Assembly: GCA_023663135.1 (NCBI GenBank)
Contig: JAMPIE010000008.1
Coordinates: forward strand, 1 to 64,000
DNA from: Alloprevotella sp.
GTDB taxonomy: Bacteria; Bacteroidota; Bacteroidia; Bacteroidales; Muribaculaceae
Length of the DNA stretch: 64,000 nucleotides
Direction of reading: 5' to 3'
The position numbers and the translations under genes are program-made. Shown piece after piece: positions 39,985 to 51,123 of the stretch; the first letter of the stretch is position 1, and each line of letters opens with the position of its first letter. Under the pieces are notes generated by a model that was not told where the DNA came from, did no database searches, and worked only from the letters and a program-made list of their open reading frames with translations.

Positions 39985-42096
39985 ATGGCATCAGGCAAAC
40001 GCTCCACCGACTCCAACCGCAGGAAAATCCTCCTGCGCTACTTCATCATCTCCATGGGCATCCTCCTCTTCTGCGCCAAGATTGTGTGGAATCTGGTGGA
40101 CACCACCATCATCTCGGCCAACAAATGGAACGCCAAAGCCAATGAATGGCTCTCCCAGACCAGCATCATCACCCCCGACCGCGGCGACATACTCGCCTCC
40201 GACGGCTCCATCCTGGCCACCAACCTCAGCTTCTACACCGTCCGCATCGACTATCGCGCAGAGCGCTTCATGGAAGGACGCCTGCGCCAGCAGATCGACA
40301 CCATCGCCGACTCCATGGCCCGCTACTTCCCCATACGCGACGCCGCCCAGTGGAAGCAACATATCCTCGCCCCGCTTGACAAGCCCGCCGACAAGCGCCC
40401 CCGCAGCTACCGCCTCATCCGCAATATAAGCTACGCCGACCTCCTCCGCCTCAAGTCCTTTCCCTTCTTCAGCATACGCAACGCCAACCGCAACGGCCTG
40501 ACTGTAGAGACCGCCATGAAACGCGTCAACCCCTACGGCTCCATGGCCCGACGCAGCATCGGCGCCGTGGGCCAGACCTTGACCTGCTCCGAAATACACG
40601 GCCGCTCCGGCCTCGAAGGCGCCCTCGACTCCCTCCTATACGGCACCCCCGGCATTGCCAAAAAGATACCCCTGACCCAAGGGATAGTCAACTGGACCGA
40701 CACCCCCGCCGTGGCCGGCCTCAACATCATCACCACCATCGACATCAAGATGCAAGACATCGTAGAGAATGAGCTCAACGATGTCTTGACCTGGACCGAT
40801 GCCGAATGGGGGGTGGCCGTGTTGATGGAAGTGGCCACCGGCGACATCAAAGCCATCTCCAACCTCCAGAAGGCCGACAATGGCTCAGGATATGTCGAGG
40901 GGGTCAACCGAGCCGTGCTCGGCTATGAGCCCGGCTCAGTAATCAAGACCCTCTCGATGATGATAGCCCTCGAAGATGGGATTGCCCGACCCAACGAAGT
41001 AATCTCCACCGGCCACAGCTTTGCATATGCCGGCGGCCGACCCATCTCCGACTCCCACGGCGTCGGCTCAATGACCGTAGCCGAGGTGATAGAGCGCTCA
41101 TCCAACATAGGGATGACCAAGATCATCACACGCCGCTACAACGACCACCCCGGCCAATTCTACTCTCGCGTCAAGAGCATTGGCTTCCTCGAGCCCTTCA
41201 ACACCGGCATCAGCGGCGAGCGCACCCCACGCTTCGACTCCGTACCCGACAACCGCGGCGGCCGCATCACCCTCTCGCGTCAATGCTACGGCTACGCCAC
41301 CGAGATCCCCCCGCTCTACACCCTCTCGCTCTACAACGCCATAGCCAACGGCGGCCGCTACGTCCGCCCGCGCCTCGTCGGAGGCCTCCGCTCCGAGGGT
41401 GTCGACTCCGTACTCCCCGTCACATATATCCGCGACCGGATTTGCAGCGAGCAGACCGCCGCCACCCTCCGCGGCATGCTGGCCAACGTCGTCTGGGGCG
41501 AGCATGGCACCGCCCGTCGTCTGCGCTCCGACAAAGTGCGCATCGCCGGCAAGACCGGCACCTGCTACATGGTCTCCGACGGAGGCGGCTATGACCACCG
41601 CAAGAGACTCGCTTTCTGTGGCTTCTTCCCCGCCGACGACCCCAAATACTCATGCATCGTCCTCACATGCAACCCCCGACAGAACGCCATGGGCGCCGCC
41701 TCCACCTCAGGCGAAGTGCTCAAAAACATAGCCCTCAAGCTCTATTCCCGCGGCATGCTCGGCAATAGCTCAGACTATCACGTCGCCCCGGGAGAAGGCC
41801 CCGCCGACAACCGCCCGACCCTCTATGCCTCCACCGACCCCTCGCGCGACAAGATCATCAAGAAGGGGATAGAGCTCGGGACCTCCCACCGCGTGATGAC
41901 CCGCTCCAAAGAGCCCGCCGGAGATGGCACGGTGCCCGACGTCCGCGGCCTCGGCTTCCGCGAGGCCATCAACATCCTGGAGCGGAGCGGCTTCAACGTG
42001 GCCTTCACCGGCTCCGGCTATGTGGCCACCCAGACGCCCTGCGCGGGCTCCAAGACATCGCGCGGCGCATCCGTGACCCTCACCCTCACTGAATAA
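39985..42096 (+). CDS. ftsI: Septal peptidoglycan transpeptidase FtsI (PBP3-like) with C-terminal PASTA domain
   Basis: Cross-links septal peptidoglycan. 703 residues: one N-terminal membrane helix (about 15-35), a pedestal domain ([20 protein letters not shown]), and the transpeptidase domain with SxxK in [10 protein letters not shown] (about residue 315), SxN in RSSNIGMTK, and KTG in AGKTGTCYM. The last 60 residues ([20 protein letters not shown]) form a PASTA domain, as in Bacteroidetes and Gram-positive FtsI homologues. It lies 32 bases after ftsL and 38 before murE. Confidence 0.96.
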   Translation: MASGKRSTDSNRRKILLRYFIISMGILLFCAKIVWNLVDTTIISANKWNAKANEWLSQTSIITPDRGDILASDGSILATNLSFYTVRIDYRAERFMEGRLRQQIDTIADSMARYFPIRDAAQWKQHILAPLDKPADKRPRSYRLIRNISYADLLRLKSFPFFSIRNANRNGLTVETAMKRVNPYGSMARRSIGAVGQTLTCSEIHGRSGLEGALDSLLYGTPGIAKKIPLTQGIVNWTDTPAVAGLNIITTIDIKMQDIVENELNDVLTWTDAEWGVAVLMEVATGDIKAISNLQKADNGSGYVEGVNRAVLGYEPGSVIKTLSMMIALEDGIARPNEVISTGHSFAYAGGRPISDSHGVGSMTVAEVIERSSNIGMTKIITRRYNDHPGQFYSRVKSIGFLEPFNTGISGERTPRFDSVPDNRGGRITLSRQCYGYATEIPPLYTLSLYNAIANGGRYVRPRLVGGLRSEGVDSVLPVTYIRDRICSEQTAATLRGMLANVVWGEHGTARRLRSDKVRIAGKTGTCYMVSDGGGYDHRKRLAFCGFFPADDPKYSCIVLTCNPRQNAMGAASTSGEVLKNIALKLYSRGMLGNSSDYHVAPGEGPADNRPTLYASTDPSRDKIIKKGIELGTSHRVMTRSKEPAGDGTVPDVRGLGFREAINILERSGFNVAFTGSGYVATQTPCAGSKTSRGASVTLTLTE

Positions 42097-42134
42097 ATTC
42101 CCCAAAAACATCCCCGACACACCTTATATATAAT

Positions 42135-43604
42135 ATGCGCTCCCTTGCCGAACTAATATCAGCCATCACCGTTGAAGAAATCATCGGTGTGGAAGACAAG
42201 CCCATCAACTCGCTTCAGGCCGACTCACGCAAAGTGAGCCGCGGCGACCTCTTCGTGGCCGTCAAGGGCGTCAACGTCGATGCCCACAAGTTTATACCCT
42301 TAGTGACGCTCGCCGGAGCCTCCGCCATAGTGTGTGAAGAGCTCCCCGAGAGGCTCGAGTCAACCGTCACCTACATACGTGTATCCAACTCGGCCGTGGC
42401 CCTTGGCTTCCTCGCCTCACAATGGTGGGGCAACCCCTCGCGCAAGCTGCGCCTCGTCGGGGTGACAGGAACCAACGGAAAGACCACCACCGCAACCCTC
42501 ATCTATGAGATGGCGCGCCTCCAGGGCCACAAAGCCGGGCTGCTCTCCACCGTCTGCAACTACATCGACTCTGAAGCAGTGCCCACCACCCAGACCACAC
42601 CCGACCCCCTGACCATCAACGAACTGCTCCACCGAATGGTGGTGGCCGGATGCTCCCACGCCGCAATGGAAGTGAGCTCCCACGCCGCCCACCAGCACCG
42701 CATAGCCGGCCTGACCTTTGCCGGCGGTGTGTTTACCAATCTCACACGCGACCACCTCGACTACCACAAGACCTTTGATGCCTACCTCCAGGCCAAGAAG
42801 AGCTTCTTTGACAACCTGCCCGCATCGGCCTTTGCCCTGACCAACGTCGACGACAAAGTGGGCGAAGTGATGCTTCAAAACACCTGCGCACGCCGCTACA
42901 CCTACTCCCTCCGGACTCAGGCCGACTTCACCTGCCGCATCATAGAGAGCCGCCTCGACGGCACCCTCCTGAGCCTCAACGGCCATGAAGTGCACACTCT
43001 CTTCACCGGCCGCTTCAACGCCTACAACCTCACGGCCGTCTACGGCGCCTGTCGCCTCGTCGGCGGCCTCGATGACGACCAGACCCTCATCGACATGAGC
43101 CGCCTCATCCCCGTGGCCGGCCGCTTCCAGACATTCCGGTCGCCCCAAGGCGCCGTGACAGCCATCGTAGACTATGCCCATACGCCCGACGCCGTGGTGA
43201 ATGTCCTCACCGCCATCCGCGATGTCGTGGGCTCCAAGGGACAGGTAATCACCGTGGTAGGCGCCGGCGGCAACCGCGACAAGGGGAAGCGCCCCATCAT
43301 GGCCGCCGAGGCTGCACGGTTGAGCGACCGCCTCGTGCTCACCTCCGACAACCCCCGCGACGAAGAGCCCGACCAGATCATACGCGACATGGAGGCCGGC
43401 CTGACCGACGAGACCCGCCCCAAAGCCCTCTCCATCACCGACCGCCGCGAAGCCATACGCGCCGCTGTGGCCCTGGCTCGCCCCGGCGACGTGGTCCTCG
43501 TGGCCGGCAAGGGGCATGAAGACTATCAAGAGCTCCATGGAGTGAAACATCACTTTGACGACCGCGAAGTAGTGGCCGAAGCCCTCTCCTCTCTCCCCGC
43601 CTAA
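42135..43604 (+). CDS. murE: UDP-MurNAc-L-Ala-D-Glu:meso-diaminopimelate ligase
   Basis: Adds meso-diaminopimelate to the peptidoglycan precursor, using ATP. 489 residues with the P-loop [18 protein letters not shown] at about 112, the carbamylated-Lys region, and the DNPRDEEP motif (about residue 407) that marks diaminopimelate rather than lysine as substrate. The predicted peptidoglycan is therefore of the DAP type. Confidence 0.98.
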   Translation: MRSLAELISAITVEEIIGVEDKPINSLQADSRKVSRGDLFVAVKGVNVDAHKFIPLVTLAGASAIVCEELPERLESTVTYIRVSNSAVALGFLASQWWGNPSRKLRLVGVTGTNGKTTTATLIYEMARLQGHKAGLLSTVCNYIDSEAVPTTQTTPDPLTINELLHRMVVAGCSHAAMEVSSHAAHQHRIAGLTFAGGVFTNLTRDHLDYHKTFDAYLQAKKSFFDNLPASAFALTNVDDKVGEVMLQNTCARRYTYSLRTQADFTCRIIESRLDGTLLSLNGHEVHTLFTGRFNAYNLTAVYGACRLVGGLDDDQTLIDMSRLIPVAGRFQTFRSPQGAVTAIVDYAHTPDAVVNVLTAIRDVVGSKGQVITVVGAGGNRDKGKRPIMAAEAARLSDRLVLTSDNPRDEEPDQIIRDMEAGLTDETRPKALSITDRREAIRAAVALARPGDVVLVAGKGHEDYQELHGVKHHFDDREVVAEALSSLPA

Positions 43605-43639
43605 TCGCCTAAAGCCTAAAACACAAAGCCCGGATAAAA

Positions 43640-44935
43640 GTGCTTTACTACCTCTTTCAACTCCTGCAAGACTGCGACCTTCCCGGAGCGCGACTGATGA
43701 CCTACATCACCTTCCGCTCCGGTGTGGCCTTCATTTTGGCGCTCCTGCTGGCCACCATCGCCGGACGTCGCATCATTGACCGCCTGCAGCTGATGCAGGT
43801 GGGCGAGATAATCCGCGACCTCGGCCTCGAGGGGCAGATGAAGAAGACCGGCACCCCCACGATGGGAGGCGTCATCATCATCATGGCCACACTTATCCCT
43901 GTCCTCCTCGTGGGCAATCTCACAAGCGTCTACATGCTGCTGATGATCTTTGCCACTGCATGGCTCGGTGCCCTGGGCTTTGCCGACGACTACCTCAAGC
44001 TCTCACGCCACAACAAAGATGGCATGAAGGGGAAGTTTAAGATCATCGGTCAGGTGGGGCTCGGAATAGTGGTGGGGCTCACCATGTGGCTCTCGCCCGA
44101 CATAGTGATGCGCGAAAACGTGAGTGCATCCCATCCCTCCAAGCCCGACACGGAAGTGAGCGTCGTGTCGGCCGATCAGGTAGTGGAGCAAGCCGCCTAC
44201 GCCCCGGCGATGAAGACGCCGCAGACCACCATACCCTTTGTCAAAAACAACAACTTTGACTACACATGGCTCACGTCGTGGCTCGGCGACTATGCCACAA
44301 TCGGTGGGTGGGTCCTTTTCATCATTGTCACCATCTGTGCCATCTCGGCCACCAGCAACGGAGCCAACCTCACCGACGGCCTCGACGGCCTCTGCGCCGG
44401 AGTATCCACCATCATAGTATTGGCACTGGCCATAATGGCCTACCTCGGCTCATCGATGGTGTATGCCCACTATCTTAACATCATGTATATTCCCGGCTCG
44501 GAGGAGCTGGTGGTGTTTATGGCCGCCTTCTCCGGCGCCCTGATAGGCTTCATGTGGTATAACACCTACCCCGCTCAGGTGTTTATGGGCGACACCGGCT
44601 CGCTCACCATCGGCGGCATCATAGCCGTCATGGCAATCCTCATACGCAAAGAGCTGCTTATTCCCCTGCTCTGCGCCATCTTCTTCCTCGAAGACATATC
44701 GGTGATGATTCAAGTGGCCTATTTCAAATACACCAAGCGCAAGACCGGCACCGGCCGACGAGTGTTTAAGATGACGCCGCTCCACCACCACTTCCAGAAG
44801 CAGGGCAACTCAGGCATCGACGCCATCATCCAAAAGCCTCTCCAGGCCATAGCCGAGCCCAAGATAGTGGCCCGCTTCTGGATCATAGGCATCCTGCTGG
44901 CCGGCCTGACCTTTGCCACCCTCAAGATAAGATAA
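43640..44935 (+). CDS. mraY: Phospho-N-acetylmuramoyl-pentapeptide-transferase
   Basis: Transfers phospho-MurNAc-pentapeptide to undecaprenyl phosphate, making lipid I at the inner membrane. 431 residues from a GTG that gives the usual start LYYLFQLL. Conserved blocks: KKTGTPTMGG, the catalytic Asp pair in GFADDYLKL, TNGANLTDGLDGL, and the His-rich MTPLHHHF. Around residues 160-210 there is a longer periplasmic loop than in E. coli, which accounts for the extra length and is usual in Bacteroidetes. Confidence 0.97.
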   Translation: MLYYLFQLLQDCDLPGARLMTYITFRSGVAFILALLLATIAGRRIIDRLQLMQVGEIIRDLGLEGQMKKTGTPTMGGVIIIMATLIPVLLVGNLTSVYMLLMIFATAWLGALGFADDYLKLSRHNKDGMKGKFKIIGQVGLGIVVGLTMWLSPDIVMRENVSASHPSKPDTEVSVVSADQVVEQAAYAPAMKTPQTTIPFVKNNNFDYTWLTSWLGDYATIGGWVLFIIVTICAISATSNGANLTDGLDGLCAGVSTIIVLALAIMAYLGSSMVYAHYLNIMYIPGSEELVVFMAAFSGALIGFMWYNTYPAQVFMGDTGSLTIGGIIAVMAILIRKELLIPLLCAIFFLEDISVMIQVAYFKYTKRKTGTGRRVFKMTPLHHHFQKQGNSGIDAIIQKPLQAIAEPKIVARFWIIGILLAGLTFATLKIR

Positions 44936-44960
44936 GAGAAGCATACAATAAATATAGATA

Positions 44961-46367
44961 ATGCACGACAAGACAGACAATAAGGTGCCACAAGACACCG
45001 TCAATCACCGTCGCCTCGTAGTCCTCGGGGGGGGCGAGAGCGGCGTAGGAGCCGCCATCCTCGGCAAAGTGAAGGGGATGGAAGTGTTCCTCTCCGACTA
45101 TGGCACCATCCCGCCCCGCTACACCGCCATGCTCGAAGCCGAAGGCATCGAATATGAGCAGGGGGGCCACTCCATGGAGCGCATCCTGCAGGCCGACGAA
45201 GTGGTCAAGAGCCCCGGCATAGCCCCGACGCTCCCGGTGGTGAAAGAGATAGTGGCCCACGGCATCCCCGTCATCTCCGAGATAGAGCTCGCCGGGCGAT
45301 ATACCAATGCCAAGATGGTGTGCATCACCGGCTCCAACGGCAAGACCACCACCACCCTCTTGACCTACCATATCCTGCGCCAAGCCGGCGTCAACGTGGG
45401 GCTGGCCGGCAACGTCGGCCGCTCCCTCGCCCTTCAGGTGGCCCGCGAGCATCATGATGTGTATGTCATCGAGCTCTCATCGTTTCAGCTCGAGAATATG
45501 TATCAGTTTAAGGCCAATGTGGCCGTGATACTCAACATCACCCCCGACCATCTCGACCGCTACGACTACAAGATGGACAACTACGTAGCCGCCAAATTCC
45601 GCATACTCAACAACCTCACCCCCGCCGACGCCTTCATCTTCTGGCAAGACGACCCCGTGATAGCCCGTCAGCTTGAGCGCATCGCCACCGAGGCCCGCCT
45701 CTTCCCCTTTGCCCTTGATAAAGAGGAGGGGACCCGCAGCTTTGTCGACCACGAGGATGAGAGCATAGTCTTTGACGGCGCCCCCGGCACATCCTTCCGT
45801 ATGCCCCGCGCCGACCTGAGCCTCAGCGGCCTCCACAACCTCTACAACTCTATGGCTGCCGGTCTCTCGGCCTGCATCCTCGACATCCGTAAAGACGACA
45901 TACGCCACGCCCTTAGCGACTTTGAGGGGGTGGAGCATCGTCTGGAATATGTGGCCACTGTGGATGGCGCAAGGTGGATCAACGACTCCAAAGCCACCAA
46001 CGTCAACTCATGCTGGTATGCCCTGGAGAGCATGCCCGAGGGGCGCTCCACCATCCTTATACTCGGCGGCAAAGATAAAGGCAACGACTACAGCGAGATA
46101 CTCCCTCTGGTGCGCCAAAAGGTGAAGGCCATCGTGTGTATGGGGCTCCACAACGAGAAGCTCCTCGACTTCTTCACCGGCGAAGTAGACCACATCTGCT
46201 CCACCGCCTCCATGGCCGACGCCGTGGCCGCCTGCCGCTCCCTGGCCGGGGAGGGAGACACAGTGCTCCTCTCCCCCTGCTGCGCCTCCTTTGACCTGTT
46301 TAAGAGCTATGAGCATCGCGGACAGCTCTTTAAGGAAGCCGTCAAGAGCCTCCTCCCCAAATCCTGA
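44961..46367 (+). CDS. murD: UDP-N-acetylmuramoylalanine-D-glutamate ligase
   Basis: Adds D-glutamate to UDP-MurNAc-L-Ala. 468 residues with an N-terminal Rossmann start (LVVLGGGESGVGAA), the ATP loop CITGSNGKTTTTLLTYHIL, NITPDHLDRY, and DSKATNVNSCWYAL in the C-terminal domain. The first 15 residues are polar and variable. Gap of 25 bases to mraY. Confidence 0.97.
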   Translation: MHDKTDNKVPQDTVNHRRLVVLGGGESGVGAAILGKVKGMEVFLSDYGTIPPRYTAMLEAEGIEYEQGGHSMERILQADEVVKSPGIAPTLPVVKEIVAHGIPVISEIELAGRYTNAKMVCITGSNGKTTTTLLTYHILRQAGVNVGLAGNVGRSLALQVAREHHDVYVIELSSFQLENMYQFKANVAVILNITPDHLDRYDYKMDNYVAAKFRILNNLTPADAFIFWQDDPVIARQLERIATEARLFPFALDKEEGTRSFVDHEDESIVFDGAPGTSFRMPRADLSLSGLHNLYNSMAAGLSACILDIRKDDIRHALSDFEGVEHRLEYVATVDGARWINDSKATNVNSCWYALESMPEGRSTILILGGKDKGNDYSEILPLVRQKVKAIVCMGLHNEKLLDFFTGEVDHICSTASMADAVAACRSLAGEGDTVLLSPCCASFDLFKSYEHRGQLFKEAVKSLLPKS

Positions 46368-46393
46368 CACTTATCCCCATCATCATCACCCCC

Positions 46394-47734
46394 GTGCCAA
46401 CCCTCCAATCCCCCCTCCAAGCCGCCGTGGCTGCGTCCGCAGCCGCCGACACCATAGCGGCCAAGCCCGACAAGCATATCTGGGGCATCTACATTGCCCT
46501 GGTCATCATATCCATCGTGGAACTCTACAGCGCCTCGTCGCGCGAGGTGGCTGCTTCGTCGATGGGCGTCTTCGGCCCTTTGGTCAGACATATGGCCACT
46601 CTCGGCCTGGGCTTCATCATCATCCTCGGCCTCCAGCGCGTCCACTATCGCCACTTCTACGGCAGTGCCGTGATATTCGTGGCCCTCAGTATATTAGCCA
46701 TGATTTATTGTATGATCAATGGCGACATCATCAACGGAGCCCGGCGCTCCTTCTCCTTTGGCATCACCATCCAACCCTCTGAGTTATTGAAGATAAGCGC
46801 AGTGCTTGCCATAGCCATCATAGCCCAGCGCACGCAGCTCAAAGGGGGCGGTGTGAGCAACAAAGGCGCGGTGTTCATGGCGGCGATAGTGATGGGATTC
46901 GGCGGTCTGCTGATCCGGCAAGGCCTGACCAACACCCTTCTGCTCATGGGGATAAGCTTGTGTATGTTTCTCATAGGGGGGATGCAATGGAAGAAGCTCG
47001 GGATAGTGCTTTTGGTCTACGGATTGTGCTTTGGAGTGTTTTACGTGGCCACCCACGGCGGAGATGACGACGACGAAGAGCTCCCCGCCACCACGAAAGT
47101 CGCCACGACCCATGCCGACGACGTAGCCGCGAACATGACCGGAGCACGCGCCGGCACGTGGGAGGCCCGCATCGCCCGCTTCCTCGACCCCACCCCGGGC
47201 TATGAGAAAGAGCTCAATGCCAAAAACCGACAAGAGATGTATGCCTACATGGCTCAGGCCAATGGCGGCATCCTCGGCGTCTTTCCCGGCAACTCGCGCG
47301 AGACAGCTCGCCTCCCCCTGGCCTTCTCAGACTATATCTATGCCATCATCATTGAAGACCTTGGGCTCGTCGGCGGCATAGTGGTGATAGTGCTCTATCT
47401 GTGGCTCATGGCCCGCGCCTCAGGCATCGCCGCCCGATGCAATAGAGCCTTCCCGGCCTTCCTCGTGCTTGGCATGGCCGTGATGATAGTGATCCAGGCC
47501 CTGTTCCACATTGCCATCGTCACGGGTGTGTTTCCCGTCTCGGGGCAGCCCCTGCCGCTCATCTCCAAGGGTGGCGGCTCCATCATCGTCACCTCCATCG
47601 CCTTTGGCGTGATGCTCTCGGTGAGCCGCTACGCCGGCCGCTCCGGTGCCAAGAAAGACAGGGATGTGGCCATGGCCGAGGCCAACGCCCTCCCCGAGGA
47701 TATGCTCACCCAAAACCCCACCCAGCTCAAATAA
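46394..47734 (+). CDS. ftsW: Septal peptidoglycan polymerase FtsW (SEDS family)
   Basis: Lipid II glycosyltransferase working with FtsI. 446 residues from a GTG; about ten membrane helices. Typical SEDS segments include INGARRSFSFGITIQPSE, where the Pro-Ser-Glu and nearby charged residues are conserved, and SGQPLPLISKGGGSI near the end. Between helices 7 and 8 the large periplasmic loop is extended by an acidic stretch (GDDDDEE). The first 40 residues are Ala-rich and could be shortened if translation starts later; no better start is evident. Confidence 0.95.
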   Translation: MPTLQSPLQAAVAASAAADTIAAKPDKHIWGIYIALVIISIVELYSASSREVAASSMGVFGPLVRHMATLGLGFIIILGLQRVHYRHFYGSAVIFVALSILAMIYCMINGDIINGARRSFSFGITIQPSELLKISAVLAIAIIAQRTQLKGGGVSNKGAVFMAAIVMGFGGLLIRQGLTNTLLLMGISLCMFLIGGMQWKKLGIVLLVYGLCFGVFYVATHGGDDDDEELPATTKVATTHADDVAANMTGARAGTWEARIARFLDPTPGYEKELNAKNRQEMYAYMAQANGGILGVFPGNSRETARLPLAFSDYIYAIIIEDLGLVGGIVVIVLYLWLMARASGIAARCNRAFPAFLVLGMAVMIVIQALFHIAIVTGVFPVSGQPLPLISKGGGSIIVTSIAFGVMLSVSRYAGRSGAKKDRDVAMAEANALPEDMLTQNPTQLK

Positions 47735-47749
47735 CACCCTGCCATGCCT

Positions 47750-48838
47750 ATGAAATTTCTTATAAGCGGAGGAGGCACCGGAGGCCACATCTTCCCCGCC
47801 GTGGCCATAGCCGACGAGATACGCCGCCGCCGGCCCGATGCCGAGATACTCTTCGTCGGCGCCCTGGGGCGCATGGAGATGGAGCGCGTCCCGGCTGCCG
47901 GCTATAAGATTGAGGGGCTTCCCGTTGCCGGCCTTGACCGCCGCCGCCCATGGCGCAACTTTGGAGTGCTGTGGAAGCTGTGGAAGTCGCTGCGCCGCGC
48001 CCGTCAGATAGTCAAAGAGTTTGCCCCCGATGCCGCCATAGGCGTGGGAGGCTATGCCTCCGCTCCGGTGTTGTGGGCTGCCCAGCGACGCGGCATCCCC
48101 ACTCTGATACAGGAGCAAAACTCCTATGCCGGAGTGGCCAACAAGATTTTGGGCAAGAGAGCACGAGCCATCTGCGTGGCCTACGACGGGATGGAGCGTT
48201 TTTTCCCGGCAGAGAGTATAGTCACCACCGGCAATCCACTGCGCCCCGCCCTGGCAGAGTGTACCCTCTCGCGCATCGAGGCCAAGAAAGAGCTTGGCTT
48301 CAACGCCAGCCGACCCTTAGTGGTGGCCTTAGGGGGAAGCCTCGGTGCGCGCACCATCAACGAAGCCATCGCCGCCTCACTCCCTGTCTTGGAACAACAC
48401 CGAGCCTCGCTCCTGTGGCAGACAGGCAAGCTGTATATCGACCGGTGTGCCCCCCTGGCCGAAGGGCATCAAGAGTATAGAGCCACACCCTTCGTTGACA
48501 ACATGGGGGCGGTCTATCGCGCCGCCGACCTCATAGTGGCCCGCGCCGGAGCCGGCACCATCTCAGAGATAGAGCTCATGGGATGCCCCTCCATACTCAT
48601 CCCCTCCCCCAACGTGGCCGAAGACCATCAGCGCCACAACGCCGAGGCACTTTCCCGGCGCCAAGCCGCCGTGATGATTCTCGACGCCGACGCCACAGCC
48701 CTCCTCCCCCAGACCATCTCCACCCTACTTGACAAACCCGAGTGCCTCGTCCTCTTGGGCAAAAACGCCGCCGCCATGGCCCTCCCCGGAGCCGCCGCCA
48801 AGATTGTCGACCGGCTCTTCCAAATCATCCAGAAATGA
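47750..48838 (+). CDS. murG: UDP-GlcNAc:undecaprenyl-PP-MurNAc-pentapeptide GlcNAc transferase
   Basis: Converts lipid I to lipid II on the cytosolic face of the inner membrane. 362 residues from the ATG at 47750 (an in-frame ATG at 47744 adds two). The first loop FLISGGGTGGHIFPAVAIA, the second loop GVGGYASAPVLWAA, the ALGGSLGART segment, and the UDP-GlcNAc site ARAGAGTISEIELMG are all present. Its stop overlaps the murC start (ATGA). Confidence 0.97.
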   Translation: MKFLISGGGTGGHIFPAVAIADEIRRRRPDAEILFVGALGRMEMERVPAAGYKIEGLPVAGLDRRRPWRNFGVLWKLWKSLRRARQIVKEFAPDAAIGVGGYASAPVLWAAQRRGIPTLIQEQNSYAGVANKILGKRARAICVAYDGMERFFPAESIVTTGNPLRPALAECTLSRIEAKKELGFNASRPLVVALGGSLGARTINEAIAASLPVLEQHRASLLWQTGKLYIDRCAPLAEGHQEYRATPFVDNMGAVYRAADLIVARAGAGTISEIELMGCPSILIPSPNVAEDHQRHNAEALSRRQAAVMILDADATALLPQTISTLLDKPECLVLLGKNAAAMALPGAAAKIVDRLFQIIQK

Positions 48839-50220
48839 ACCACCACTTTCCAAAAAACATATATTTCGTAGGAGCCGGCGGCATAGGCATGGCCGCCCTC
48901 GAGCGCTTCTTCCTCAGCCGCGGATGCCAAGTGGCCGGCTATGACCGCACCCCCACCGAGCTCACCTCTGCCCTCATCAGCGAGGGAGTGGAGATGACCT
49001 TTGACGACGACCCCGAGCTCATCCCCCGACAGATGCGCACGCCCGACGACACCCTGGTGGTCTACACCCCCGCCATCCCCCCCTCCCATCGCGGCCTGAA
49101 ATGGTTTCGCGACAAAGGGTTTCGAGTGGTGAAGCGCGCCGAAGTGCTCGGCATAGCCACCGCCGACGAAAAAGCCATATGCTTCTCCGGCACTCACGGC
49201 AAGACCACCACCTCATCCATGGCAGCCCATATGCTCCACTCCGGCCCCTATGGATGCAACGCCTTCCTCGGTGGAGTGCTCCGCAACTACTCCACCAACT
49301 TCCTCCTCTCCCCTACGAGCCCATATGCCGTCGTAGAGGCCGACGAATATGACCGGTCCTTTTACCATCTGCGCCCCTATGTGGCCGTAGTGACCGCCAC
49401 CGACCCCGACCACCTCGACATCTACGGCACCGAAGAGGCCTATCTTGAAGCCTTTGCCCACTTCACCGAGCTCATCCGCCCCGGAGGCGCCCTGCTGCTC
49501 CACACCGGCCTGAAGCTCCGTCCGCGTCCGGGCAAGGATGTCAGAGTGATGACCTACTCGCCCGCCGAGGGCGACTTCCACGCCGAAAACATACGCCACG
49601 CCGAAGGCACCATCACCTTCGACCTCGTGACCCCCTCAGGCCTGCTGCGCGACATCACCCCCGGAGTGCCCGTCGAAATCAACATAGACAATGCCATAGC
49701 CGCCCTCGGCGCCCTCTGGCTCGCCGGATGCCTTGAGCCCGACAGCGCGCGCGCCGCAATGGCCTCATTCATGGGGCCCAAGCGCCGCTTTGAATTCCAC
49801 CTGCGCCAGGATGGCCGCGCCATCATCGACGACTATGCCCACCATCCCGACGAGCTCGCCGCCTCCATCTCCTCCGTCAAGGCCCTCTATCCCGGCAAGA
49901 AACTCACCGTGGCTTTCCAGCCCCACCTCTTCAGCCGGACGCGCGACTTTGCCCCCGCCTTTGCCCGCGCTCTGAGCGCCGCCGACGAAGTGATCCTTCT
50001 CCCCATCTACCCCGCCCGCGAAGAGCCCATCGAGGGTGTGACATCACAAATAATCCTAGACAAAGTCACTTCCCCCTCCAAAATATTGCTCGCCGACAAA
50101 AAAGATTTGCCCGAAGAGATAAAAAAGCGTAACTTTGAAATCCTTCTGACAGCCGGAGCCGGCGACATTGTGGACCTGCTCCCCCGCATCACCGCCGATG
50201 CCCTCGGCAATAATGCCTGA
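48835..50220 (+). CDS. murC: UDP-N-acetylmuramate-L-alanine ligase
   Basis: First amino-acid ligase of peptidoglycan precursor synthesis. 461 residues from the ATG at 48835, overlapping the murG stop by 4 bases; an upstream in-frame extension into murG is rejected because the protein then begins with the conserved IYFVGAGGIGMAALERF. The ATP loop is FSGTHGKTTTSSMAAHML, followed by VVEADEYDRSF and DDYAHHPDELAA in the C-terminal domain. Confidence 0.97.
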   Translation: MNHHFPKNIYFVGAGGIGMAALERFFLSRGCQVAGYDRTPTELTSALISEGVEMTFDDDPELIPRQMRTPDDTLVVYTPAIPPSHRGLKWFRDKGFRVVKRAEVLGIATADEKAICFSGTHGKTTTSSMAAHMLHSGPYGCNAFLGGVLRNYSTNFLLSPTSPYAVVEADEYDRSFYHLRPYVAVVTATDPDHLDIYGTEEAYLEAFAHFTELIRPGGALLLHTGLKLRPRPGKDVRVMTYSPAEGDFHAENIRHAEGTITFDLVTPSGLLRDITPGVPVEINIDNAIAALGALWLAGCLEPDSARAAMASFMGPKRRFEFHLRQDGRAIIDDYAHHPDELAASISSVKALYPGKKLTVAFQPHLFSRTRDFAPAFARALSAADEVILLPIYPAREEPIEGVTSQIILDKVTSPSKILLADKKDLPEEIKKRNFEILLTAGAGDIVDLLPRITADALGNNA

Positions 50221-50227
50221 CCCACCG

Positions 50228-51091
50228 ATGATGAAACGACTGCTCATGCCCCTCGCCGCCCTGGCCATGACACTCTACCTGATTGTGGCCCTGAGCTTCA
50301 CCTATCGCAACGCCGCCGAGCGCCGCTGCGAGGGGCTGCATATAGTGGTGCGCGACAGCGCCACCCACCCCTTTGTCACCGCCGGCGAGCTCGCGCGCGA
50401 GCTCGGCTCGCTCCCCGCCCGCCTCTCCGATATGCGCTTAGCCCAGGTAAACACCGACTCCATCGAGAGCCTCTTTGAATCCATCGACAAGATAGAGAGC
50501 GTAAAGGTGGTGACCCTCACCGACGGCCACATCCTGGTCGACGTAGAGCCTATGAAGCCGGTGGCCCGAGTGTTTCCCGACAAGGGGCGCTCCTTCTACA
50601 TCAACCGGGCCGGCAAGACCATCGCCGCCTCGGCCCGCTACCACATGGATGTGCCCGTGATAAGAGGCACCTTCCGCGACACCACCTTCACCCCCTCCCA
50701 CCTCCTCCCCCTGATTGACTATCTCGAGGCCTACCCCTCATGGGGCGCCTTGGTGTCGTCAATCAAAGCCGACTCACCCTCCGACATAATCCTCATCCCC
50801 GTCATACGCGGCCATGTGGTGAACCTCGGCGACCTCAGCGCCCTCGACTCCAAATTCTCGCGCCTCTCCACCTTCTACAAAGAGGTTATGCCCAATAAAG
50901 GATGGGACGCCTACGACACCATCTCCCTCAAATGGGCTGGCCAGGCCGTGGCCACACGCCGCATCAAACATCTCCCCACACCCCCCTCCGTGGAGGATGT
51001 GGAAGAAGAGGTTGACACCAACACCATGATCGGCGTAGACTCAGTCCGCATGGCCCCCACAAAGTTTGACAAAGCCATAAAGAACAGATAA
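50228..51091 (+). CDS. ftsQ: Cell division protein FtsQ
   Basis: 287 residues. One N-terminal membrane helix (about 3-22), then a periplasmic part with a POTRA-like domain (LHIVVRDSATHPFVTAGEL ... KIESVKVVTLTDGHILVDVE) and the FtsQ beta domain. The last 40 residues are acidic and disordered. FtsQ is poorly conserved; the assignment uses topology, the POTRA pattern and the position between murC and ftsA. Two adjacent ATG codons (50228, 50231) are possible starts. Confidence 0.9.
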   Translation: MMKRLLMPLAALAMTLYLIVALSFTYRNAAERRCEGLHIVVRDSATHPFVTAGELARELGSLPARLSDMRLAQVNTDSIESLFESIDKIESVKVVTLTDGHILVDVEPMKPVARVFPDKGRSFYINRAGKTIAASARYHMDVPVIRGTFRDTTFTPSHLLPLIDYLEAYPSWGALVSSIKADSPSDIILIPVIRGHVVNLGDLSALDSKFSRLSTFYKEVMPNKGWDAYDTISLKWAGQAVATRRIKHLPTPPSVEDVEEEVDTNTMIGVDSVRMAPTKFDKAIKNR

Positions 51092-51123
51092 CCCCCACCC
51101 CCACCACTCAACCATAACACAGG